Source of the DNA: G001797105 sp964528155
GTDB taxonomy: Bacteria; Chloroflexota; Anaerolineae; Anaerolineales; E44-bin32
Reading direction: 5' to 3'
Length of the DNA stretch: 39,348 bases
Assembly: GCA_964528155.1 (NCBI GenBank)
Contig: CAZGRL010000029.1
Location: 1 to 39,348 of the forward strand
Part shown: positions 30,712 to 37,678 of the stretch, one piece after another
Position numbering within the stretch: position 1 is the stretch's first letter
Layout of the letters: every line of letters begins with the position of its first letter
Program-made: the position numbers and the translations under genes
The notes under the pieces: model-generated
Told to the model about the DNA's origin: nothing
Database searches by the model: none
Seen by the model: the letters and a program-made list of their open reading frames with translations, nothing else

Positions 30712-32613
30712 ATGGATAACGCCCAAGAAGCCCGGACAGTAAGGAGGCCGAGCTGGGTCAGGCTCAGATTTTGGCCCGTCAGCTTCAGTGAAGTTTTCGT
30801 TGTTTGCGTTCTGCTCATCATCGGTGGTTCATACCTTCTCATGATTCCGATCGGCGGCGGTTGGGACGAAGAGACGCATGTCATCCGGGTCTGGGAACTA
30901 GCACGCCTCAGATTGATCCCTAACAGCGGACCGCGCAACGAACTGCCGTTCCCCGCGATTTACTGGGACCTCTCCTACCGGAGGTCGGTCCTGATTCGTC
31001 CGGTCGACCCGGACTTCTGGGCTGATTACGGAAGCCTTCCCGTCGACGCTTTCGATTACATCTACAGCGAGCTCAGGACGAGGTCCGTGTACGCCCCCCC
31101 GCTGCTCCTGCCCCAAACGGTTGTGATGCGATACCTAGGTCTCACGGGCCGTCTCCCGGCCCTGCCGGTGTATTACCTCTGTCGCCTGGCGGGTCTACTG
31201 AGTTATTCGGCTCTGGTGCTGCTGGCCATCCGCCTGGCTCCATTCGGAAAATGGACCCTCGCCGTGTTGGCCCTGGCGCCCACGGCCGTGTTCCAGGCCT
31301 CCACCATCGGCACGGACCCCATCTCAAATGGCCTGGGGCTCCTTTTCATCGCGGGCTGTCTGGCAGTGTCCATCCGTCAACGTCTCGGCTGGTGGGAATG
31401 GGCCGCGCTGATCTTCCTGTCGTTCCTGCTCTTCTGGGGCAAGCCCAACATGGCCTTCCTGGCAGTGCTTCCCCTGATCGTACTCCCCAGGGAGCGGTTC
31501 AAGATGCGAGGCGGTTTGGTCCTGCTTGGGCTAGCAATCGCCGTGCTCGGGCTACTCGAAGTCGCGGGATGGGCGTACGTCGCCTATGGCCGCTTCGCCG
31601 CACCGGGTGGCGATCTCGATCCCGTCCGTCAACTCATGTTCGTTGCCACCCACCCCTTCTCATTCTTACAGAGCATGACCTCCGATTTCGCCGCGCATGG
31701 TATTTCCTACGTCCGCGAATGGCTGGCCGAGTATGGCTACGGTTATTGGGTCGTCCCATGGCCGACGTACCCCATCTACATTCTCGCCGTGATCGCGGCC
31801 ATGATGGCCGATTCGGGCGGCGCCTATCCTCCGCGTCGGACACGGCTTGGGCTATTCGCCGTCTTTCTCCTGGCGATGATTGGAACTTCATTGTCCCTTT
31901 ACCTGGCTTTCACCCCCATCGGCAGCTCGGAAATACTTGGCGTCCAGGGCCGTTACTACACGGCTATCATTCCCCTCATGGCTCTGGGGATGATCGGCCC
32001 CCCGATCATCGGCCGCAAGCCGATCCGATCAGGTTGGGTAATGGGGCTGACGGTTGTCTCCCTGGCCTCGTTCGGCGCCGGGATGTTTCTTTCGTATCAT
32101 GTCCCATGCGGCACCTCCTTCTACGAGTTGGGCCTGTGCTACCAGCCTGTGTACAAGAACTGGGCTCCCAACGCACGCTATTCTCAACCGATCAGCGATT
32201 CTCTGACACTCTCGCAGGACATCGTGCCGGAGTGCGAGGGAGCGGCTCAGGTTCGCGTCTGGGTTGACTCAGCGGGGGCGATCGGCGGCGGATCCACGGA
32301 GTTCATCCTTCATGATCCTGGATCCGGCCAGGACATCGCGAAGCGGACATTCTCCAACGTTGAGCTGCCCCGAGGCGGTTGGGCCGACTTGGACTTCGGA
32401 CCTGATTGGGAATCCAAAGGAAAACTCTATATGTTGGAGATACTCCCTGGCGGAGGCACGCCAGGCCCAGGACCACGAGTCGCTCTGAGTCTTCGACCTG
32501 AGTATCCGGCGGGTGAACTCCGCCTGAACGGGTCGTCAACCGATACTGATATCATATTCAAGGTCGGGTGCCCCGCCGGCTTGCAGAGGAATCTGAGCGG
32601 CTCCGGGGGCTGA
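30712..32613 (+). CDS. DUF2142-family polytopic membrane protein (GT-C-like)
   Basis: This 633-aa protein has about eleven TM segments, the DUF2142 pattern and a C-terminal extracytoplasmic domain. The first outer loop holds GGGWDEETHVIRVWEL (48-63), with DEE at 52-54 in the position of GT-C acidic residues. APFGKWTLAVLALAPTAVFQ and TIGTDPISNGLG are characteristic of the family. LGVQGRYYTAIIPL precedes the last TM segments. The tail (about 470-633) is beta-rich with many Gly, Pro and Ser. The ATG at 30712 has CGAGGA upstream. DUF2142 proteins occur in cell-surface polysaccharide clusters. It precedes a polyprenol-type GT2, which agrees with a role in extracytoplasmic sugar transfer, though no activity is proven. 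Confidence 0.83.
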   Translation: MDNAQEARTVRRPSWVRLRFWPVSFSEVFVVCVLLIIGGSYLLMIPIGGGWDEETHVIRVWELARLRLIPNSGPRNELPFPAIYWDLSYRRSVLIRPVDPDFWADYGSLPVDAFDYIYSELRTRSVYAPPLLLPQTVVMRYLGLTGRLPALPVYYLCRLAGLLSYSALVLLAIRLAPFGKWTLAVLALAPTAVFQASTIGTDPISNGLGLLFIAGCLAVSIRQRLGWWEWAALIFLSFLLFWGKPNMAFLAVLPLIVLPRERFKMRGGLVLLGLAIAVLGLLEVAGWAYVAYGRFAAPGGDLDPVRQLMFVATHPFSFLQSMTSDFAAHGISYVREWLAEYGYGYWVVPWPTYPIYILAVIAAMMADSGGAYPPRRTRLGLFAVFLLAMIGTSLSLYLAFTPIGSSEILGVQGRYYTAIIPLMALGMIGPPIIGRKPIRSGWVMGLTVVSLASFGAGMFLSYHVPCGTSFYELGLCYQPVYKNWAPNARYSQPISDSLTLSQDIVPECEGAAQVRVWVDSAGAIGGGSTEFILHDPGSGQDIAKRTFSNVELPRGGWADLDFGPDWESKGKLYMLEILPGGGTPGPGPRVALSLRPEYPAGELRLNGSSTDTDIIFKVGCPAGLQRNLSGSGG

Positions 32614-32793
32614 AGACAGGCTACCCACAGCAGGACGCGCTCGGTCTGACCGCTGGCGATCGAACTCGGCTTGGACATCATGTCCGACATCGTGTGGCCC
32701 GCAGGAGCAGATGCGCCACGTGGTCGCGCCATACCGAGTCATTTGGCCTCACCCGAAAGGGCGGAAGTGTCTCAACCATCAGGAGGGGTTGAT

Positions 32794-33810
32794 GTGAAAG
32801 CGGGACGGAGTCAGCCCCCCCTGGACGCCTTCAACATTGTGGCGGTGATTCCCGCGTATCGGGTGGAGCGGGAGATAACATCCGTCCTCGCCTCTCTACC
32901 GGCCTACATTCGGCATGTCGTAGTGGTCGATGACGCCTCCCCTGACCTCACCGGCCAAGCGGTCGAGCGCTATGCCGAGCATGATCCCCGGGTGGTCTCA
33001 CTTCGTCACCAGGAGAACCAGGGAGTCGGCGGGGCCATGATCACCGGCTTTCGTCGTGCATTGGAGTTCGATCCCCAGATCGTCATTAAGATCGACGGTG
33101 ACGGCCAGATGTCGGCGGACCACATCCCGGACTTGCTTGATCCGCTGATACGGGGCCAGGCGGACATGACGAAAGGGAACCGGTTTCGAGACCTCCAGGC
33201 CCTGACCAAGATGCCCATCGTCCGACGCGTCGGCAANNNNNNNNNNGGCAACGCTGGGCTCAGTTTCCTGGTCAAGGCCGCAACGGGCTATTGGAACTGT
33301 TTTGATCCTGCCAACGGGTTCATTGCTCTTCGCGGTGAGCTCCTCCGCCGGCTCCCGCTGGATCGGCTTGATCCGTCATACTTCTTCGAAGTCTCGCTCC
33401 TCAGCCAGGCCTACTTCCTCGACGCGGTGATTCGGGATGTCCCGATGCCAGCTCACTACGGGGACGAGATCTCGAATCTATCTGTCTGGAAGACATTGTT
33501 CGAGTTTCCACAGCGCCTGATCCTGGTCCTCATCCGTCGGATACTCTTGAAGTACATCGTGTACGAGTTCTCCATGGGTTCGGTCTACCTGATCTCCGGT
33601 CTGCCCCTGCTCCTGTTCGGCCTGGCGTTCGGCGGGACGAAATGGGTTCAGTACAGCACGCAGGGAATACCGGCACCTACCGGAACGGTCATGTTGGCGA
33701 CCCTGTCGGTGATCCTGGGATTCCAGCTCCTGCTCTCCGGTATCGGTGTAGATCTGCAATCCGTTCCCCATGAACCTGCAAGCCAGCCGCTGTCCGGCCC
33801 TGAGGTCTGA
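32794..33810 (+). CDS. GT2-family polyprenol-phosphate glycosyltransferase (contains assembly gap)
   Basis: This cytoplasmic GT-A domain (about 1-215) is followed by C-terminal membrane segments (about 245-325), as in dolichol/undecaprenol-phosphate mannosyl- or glucosyltransferases. These load sugar from a nucleotide sugar onto a lipid phosphate. Motifs are VAVIPAYRVE, VVVDDASPD (43-51), ENQGVGGAMITG and KIDGDGQM (99-106). FRDLQALTKMPIVRRVG-gap-NAGLSFLVKAATGYWNCFDP matches the family segment RxxGNxxLSFLxK. GTG 32794 with AGGAGGGG (32781-32788) is the best start; the frame is open from TTG 32671. Ten N (33237-33246) interrupt codons after RRVG without breaking the frame. The assembled length of 338 aa probably overstates the real one by five. 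Confidence 0.9.
   Translation: MKAGRSQPPLDAFNIVAVIPAYRVEREITSVLASLPAYIRHVVVVDDASPDLTGQAVERYAEHDPRVVSLRHQENQGVGGAMITGFRRALEFDPQIVIKIDGDGQMSADHIPDLLDPLIRGQADMTKGNRFRDLQALTKMPIVRRVGXXXXGNAGLSFLVKAATGYWNCFDPANGFIALRGELLRRLPLDRLDPSYFFEVSLLSQAYFLDAVIRDVPMPAHYGDEISNLSVWKTLFEFPQRLILVLIRRILLKYIVYEFSMGSVYLISGLPLLLFGLAFGGTKWVQYSTQGIPAPTGTVMLATLSVILGFQLLLSGIGVDLQSVPHEPASQPLSGPEV
33237..33246. other. Ten-N assembly gap inside the GT2 gene
   Basis: Ten N join two contigs. GGCAA occurs immediately before (33232-33236) and immediately after (33247-33251) the gap, so the two ends appear to overlap by at least five bases. Details are given under the findings. Confidence 0.97.
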
Positions 33811-34002
33811 GACGCCCACTCCATGGGAGCCGGGCGCCGTCCAGGGGGCTTCTCAGCCGTGGGCCCCCCACTCCTGACGAGAGGGTCGCGAGTTTCCGGG
33901 ATGGCGTTTTGGTCATGTGACCCACCGTCAATCATGTTCATGGGCGACTTTCTGGCGGCCTCCACCGTGGATCCGTCCCATTGAGTCACGCTGAGACGAT
34001 CA

Positions 34003-34650
34003 ATGCGTCGACACACCCCGACAAGAGATCCGTATCGCGCCGTCGCCCGCTGGTACGATAGGATCTTCGAGCCCATGAACCACGGGCTTCGCCTGATCGG
34101 ACTGAGGATGTTCGCTCCGAAGTCGGGGATGGCGGTGCTGGATGTGGGCTGCGGCACTGGCGCACAGCTGCAGCTCTACCAGCGATTTGGTTGTATGCTG
34201 TTCGGGATCGACTCCTCCCCGTCCATGCTGGGGATCGCAAAGGCCAGGTTGGGGGAAGCGGCCGACCTGCGGGTGGGAAATGCCGTTGACCTCCCCTATG
34301 CGACAGGTCAGTTCGATCTTGTGATCTCGATGCTTTGCCTGCACGAGATGAAGCCCCAGGTCCGAGCCGATTCACTCAAATCGATGAAGCGCGTCCTGAG
34401 TCAGGATGGCCGCATGTTGCTGATCGACCATCATCCCGGGCCTATTCAGCCCCTCCAGGGATGGATCACCAAGGCTGTCGTACTGTTTGCCGAAGCCGCA
34501 GCCGGCCGGGAGCACTTCAGGAACTATCGACAGTTCATGGAGAGCAACGGTCTCCCGACGCTGGCCGCATCATGCTCCTTGAGTCCTGCCAAGACACGGA
34601 TCGTCGGGGGTGGCACGTTGGCGCTCATGCTGCTCAAGAAAGAAGCGTGA
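34003..34650 (+). CDS. SAM-dependent class I methyltransferase
   Basis: This 215-aa soluble methyltransferase has the Rossmann-like SAM-binding fold. Motif I is VLDVGCGTG (45-53). The acidic residue after strand 2 is in FGIDSSPSML. Motif II/III is in VGNAVDLPYATGQFDLVISMLCLHEM, and the post-motif strand is in GRMLLIDHHPG. This is the UbiE/Methyltransf_11 arrangement. The C-terminal part, RNYRQFMESNGLP, and the final strand GGGTLALMLLKKE complete it. The start is ATG 34003. About 190 bases separate it from the GT2 gene, and no shared operon is evident. The substrate, whether lipid, quinone or small molecule, cannot be predicted. Confidence 0.9.
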   Translation: MRRHTPTRDPYRAVARWYDRIFEPMNHGLRLIGLRMFAPKSGMAVLDVGCGTGAQLQLYQRFGCMLFGIDSSPSMLGIAKARLGEAADLRVGNAVDLPYATGQFDLVISMLCLHEMKPQVRADSLKSMKRVLSQDGRMLLIDHHPGPIQPLQGWITKAVVLFAEAAAGREHFRNYRQFMESNGLPTLAASCSLSPAKTRIVGGGTLALMLLKKEA

Positions 34651-34850
34651 CGGTCGGGGGCCTGTGGAAATCGCCCATTCATCGGATGGGATTGACAACG
34701 ACAAGGAAAGGCGGCTTGGGTACACTCAACACGGCCGAATGATTGTGAGTTCTTGATAGCGGGCACCCGATCATCCATGCGAAGGTAGGTCTTGCGTGCA
34801 GCCCGAAGGGCCGGGGATGGACTTGAGGTGATCTCGATGGAGGTGAGGGA

Positions 34851-35363
34851 ATGACACCAGAGGATGTCCAGCGGCTTTTCGCCTACAACACCTGGGCACT
34901 CGATCATGTGTGGGAGTGCGTCGAACATCTGTCCGACGACCAATTCGTGCAGGAAGTAGATTACCCCAGGGGTTCGGTCCGCAATCAGATGTTGCACATC
35001 GTCACCGGCATCGAACGCTGGATGCAGCGTCTGGAAGGCGAGGCACCTGCGCCCAATCCTGGGGAGGATGACTTTCCAACATCTTCTGCTGTACGCGCTC
35101 GGTGGGAGCAAACCGACGCCGCGCTTGGCGCGTATCTGCAATCGCTTGACCAGGAGAAACTAGACGAGATCGTCGCCGGCCGCCTAGCCGGACGTGGAGT
35201 GGACTACGCCAACAAGCGGTCCGACCTGTTGCTGCACCTTGCGAACCACTGCACGGACCATCGGGCCCAGGTGCTGGCGATCCTGCATAGCGAATTCGAT
35301 GCGCCGACCTTCGAGCAAGACCTTCTGCTCTATCTGATCGAGGCTGCCGGGGCGGCCGGATAG
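34851..35363 (+). CDS. DinB-family protein
   Basis: This 170-aa four-helix bundle is of DinB type. It begins with DVQRLFAYNTWALDHVWECV, the usual Y/N-x-W helix 1. RGSVRNQMLHIVTGIERWMQRL holds the first metal His (LHIV), and LLLHLANHCTDHRAQVL supplies the two others (H-x(3)-H pattern). These three histidines form the metal site of DinB/YfiT proteins. GGAGGTGAGGGA (34838-34849) gives a strong ribosome site for ATG 34851. Family members are thiol (bacillithiol or mycothiol) S-transferases or unknown. Eleven bases separate it from the small membrane protein gene, so they may be cotranscribed. Confidence 0.92.
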   Translation: MTPEDVQRLFAYNTWALDHVWECVEHLSDDQFVQEVDYPRGSVRNQMLHIVTGIERWMQRLEGEAPAPNPGEDDFPTSSAVRARWEQTDAALGAYLQSLDQEKLDEIVAGRLAGRGVDYANKRSDLLLHLANHCTDHRAQVLAILHSEFDAPTFEQDLLLYLIEAAGAAG

Positions 35364-35373
35364 AGCGGTAGAC

Positions 35374-35802
35374 GTGAGCGGATTCGTCAGGCGTGTACTC
35401 ATTTCGACGGGGGCAGCCGTGTGCATCGCGGGAGCCGCCGCTTTCTGGTCGCTCGAAGCCTCAACGAGCGACGGGTCTGTATGGCCCCTTCCGGCGCTTG
35501 CCCTCCTGGACTGGGGAATCCTTGGTTTCGTCGGGTTCCTCACGACCGGCGGTGGTGATGCTTCTCCTCCGCGCGGAAGCCACTTCGGGCCGTGGGCGAT
35601 CGGCGGGGCGCTGCTGCCACTGGGCGTGATTGGGGCTCTCTCGATCGGTCCATTCGTGCTCCTGTCCGCTCTGCTCTTCCTCGCTGGCGCCGTGTGGAAC
35701 GCCTTGAGCCACTCCAGGATCACTGGCCGAGATCTGCGATGGCTGGTAGGCGGCATGGTCGGGAATCTGGCATTGCTACTGCTATTTATCGCACTTGGCT
35801 GA
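35374..35802 (+). CDS. Small membrane protein of unknown function
   Basis: This 142-aa protein has about four hydrophobic segments (roughly 8-25, 40-58, 72-105, 120-141) and short hydrophilic loops with SHSRITGRDLRW. I recognise no family. The GTG at 35374 follows the DinB stop by ten bases, which suggests coupling. The ribosome site is weak. The high Ala/Gly/Leu content is normal for a membrane protein. It could be a subunit or stabiliser of another membrane protein, but nothing in the sequence points to one. Confidence 0.6.
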   Translation: MSGFVRRVLISTGAAVCIAGAAAFWSLEASTSDGSVWPLPALALLDWGILGFVGFLTTGGGDASPPRGSHFGPWAIGGALLPLGVIGALSIGPFVLLSALLFLAGAVWNALSHSRITGRDLRWLVGGMVGNLALLLLFIALG

Positions 35803-36020
35803 ACCGATCAAGACGCTCTCACTTCTACTTACGGGACCAAGCGCTTCACACCTGTAGTGTTTCGCCTCCCGGTCTAACGATCATGCTTCCCTGAGGAGAG
35901 GACGAACGCAGTGGCCTGGGGAACCACTCTGAGGCCAGGTTCGTCTGGTATGTGGCGCTAGCGGCGCCAGATGAGAGAAACGACAAATCCATCTTCGACG
36001 ACCCCCGGAGGGGCTGCCCA

Positions 36021-36503
36021 ATGGCTGCACTCGAGAATCCGAGGCAAAAGCTGGCTCGATTATCCGTGTTCGCCGGTCTTGCCTGCCTGATTGGGCTTGC
36101 CTGCAACGCCGTGACCCCAGTCTCGACACCCACCTCTGCTCCGGCCCCAGCGCCGGCTGCAACCCCCACACCGGCCATGTCTGCATTGGCTACACCCTAT
36201 GCCTACTCGCCTGCGGCAGGGATCTGCGCCGGTTTTGACGGTCCTGTGGTTGAGTTCCGAATCGAGCCGGGAATCCCCGACCCTCGTTGCCCCCGCGCCA
36301 GAGCGGATCAGCAACTGAGAGTCACGAACAACACCGACGGCCCCCTGGACGTCTCGATTGGAACGCACAGCGGCCACATGGAGCCCGGTGGCGAATTCGC
36401 GATCGGGGCGCCGTTCGGTTCCTACCTTGCCCTGGGAGTCCACCAGTTGCAGGTTCTGCCCTGTTGCGGGCCGGAGATCGTTCTGGAGGAGCCTGCCCAG
36501 TAG
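36021..36503 (+). CDS. Small Pro/Thr-linker lipoprotein, hypothetical
   Basis: This protein of about 160 aa is probably exported. After MAALENPRQKLARL comes a hydrophobic stretch and a Cys at residue 28 in CLIGLAC, a non-standard lipobox. A long Thr/Pro/Ala/Ser linker follows, including TPTSAPAPAPAATPTP. The folded part contains cysteines in AAGICAGFD, PDPRCPRA and the pair LPCCGPEI, which may form disulphides outside the cell. VTNNTDGPLDVSIGTHSG suggests a beta-sandwich. ATG 36021 is chosen because GGAGGGG (36006-36012) is eight bases upstream; the frame is open from 35952. No family is recognised. Confidence 0.7.
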   Translation: MAALENPRQKLARLSVFAGLACLIGLACNAVTPVSTPTSAPAPAPAATPTPAMSALATPYAYSPAAGICAGFDGPVVEFRIEPGIPDPRCPRARADQQLRVTNNTDGPLDVSIGTHSGHMEPGGEFAIGAPFGSYLALGVHQLQVLPCCGPEIVLEEPAQ

Positions 36504-36698
36504 CTCGTGGCAGTCTCGCTACCCCCGCTCAGCGGCGTTGGATCATCACCAAACGTTCATCTTCCGTTCACAATCCTTGGCAAGTCTGCCCGTAAAATGG
36601 CGGCCATGTCGCTCGCCTGTCGGATCCTCGGTTCGGCTGGCATTCGACGCAGGCGCATACTGGTTCGGAACGCCAAAGGAGACGTGGAAAGGAACCTC

Positions 36699-37466
36699 AT
36701 GCTGGACTCAACGCAACGACTTCGCTTCGTTCTGTCCGTCGCAATCCCCTTGACATTGGCCTTGGTGCTCGTGGCGTGCGAGGGCTCCACTCCTACTGCA
36801 CCGGCGCTTCCCACTGACGCAGCAATGGACTCGTCGACGCCGACTGCAGGTGGGGCTGAGCAGGCGCCTCAGCCGACGGCGACCGTCCCGGAACCGAGCA
36901 CATCCGCGCCCGCCTCCGGGGCCGGCACGAGGCTGGTCCTGGCCGACAGCGGCAATGAGGCAAAATACATGGTGCGCGAGCAGCTCGCCGAGTTGTCCTT
37001 CCCCTCAGACGCGATCGGCACCACCAGCGACATCAGTGGAGCCATTGTCGTCTCCCCCGACGGGACCTTCATACCCGAGGAATCGAGCATCACCGTCAAC
37101 CTGGCGTCCATCCGTTCGGACCAAGACAGGCGCGACAACTACGTCCGCCAACGGGTTCTGGAGACGGCTCGGTATCCTTCGGCCGTGTTCGTCCCAACCG
37201 AAACGCGTGGCCTGGATGTGAGCACGCTCGAGTCCGGAGGGACGACATTCGAGCTCGTGGGCGACCTCACGGTCCATGGTGTAACGAAACAGGTAGTCTG
37301 GAACGTCACCGCCACATTGACTGGAGACACGCTGATCGGGACGGCGACCACCGAGTTCACCTTCGAAGACTTCGGGATGACTGTCCCGAGCGTGATGGTG
37401 GTGCTGAGTGTCGATGACAACATCCGCCTGCAATACGATTTCAGCTTTGTGATCGAGAACGGCTGA
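36699..37466 (+). CDS. YceI-family lipoprotein
   Basis: This protein of about 255 aa is exported as a lipoprotein. VLSVAIPLTLALVLVAC has a good lipobox with Cys at residue 27, then a Thr/Pro/Ser-rich linker to about 85. The mature domain shows the YceI lipocalin-like barrel. It contains EAKYMVREQLAELSFPSDAIG and then SGAIVVSPDG, RRDNYVRQRVLETARYPSAVF (the typical R-D-x-Y/F-x-R-x-x-V-L-x-x-x-x-Y-P-x-A segment), GDLTVHGVTKQVVWNV and FTFEDFGMTVP. The family binds polyisoprenoid or amide lipids in a hydrophobic pocket. AAGGA (36689-36693) is five bases before ATG 36699. The frame opens 64 codons earlier, without family similarity. Confidence 0.92.
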   Translation: MLDSTQRLRFVLSVAIPLTLALVLVACEGSTPTAPALPTDAAMDSSTPTAGGAEQAPQPTATVPEPSTSAPASGAGTRLVLADSGNEAKYMVREQLAELSFPSDAIGTTSDISGAIVVSPDGTFIPEESSITVNLASIRSDQDRRDNYVRQRVLETARYPSAVFVPTETRGLDVSTLESGGTTFELVGDLTVHGVTKQVVWNVTATLTGDTLIGTATTEFTFEDFGMTVPSVMVVLSVDDNIRLQYDFSFVIENG

Positions 37467-37479
37467 CGGATCTCTAGAA

Positions 37480-37509
37480 GATCCCGCTCGCCGGGTGGGC
37501 AGCGGGATC
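37480..37509 (+). terminator. Weak hairpin after the YceI gene
   Basis: GATCCCGCT (37480-37488) is complementary to AGCGGGATC (37501-37509) with a 12-base loop, 14 bases after the YceI stop. There is no T tract, so it may be a weak or Rho-assisted end. Confidence 0.4.
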
Positions 37510-37678
37510 CGGAGAAACGACGTGGCATGTGGACAGCCGGCCCGGAGGACCCGGGCCAGCTGCATTCGACCAAGCTATGGTTGCCCAGGTGTTCAATTGC
37601 GCGAAAATGGCCGGCCGCCGATGGACGGCCTCCCCTGCTCAATTGCTGGGGCAGCCGCGCCGAGTGTCACCGAGGAAA

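Noticed and set aside
34692..34726. TTGACA followed by TACACT before the third DinB gene
   Set aside because: The spacer is 23 bases, too long for a normal sigma-70 promoter.
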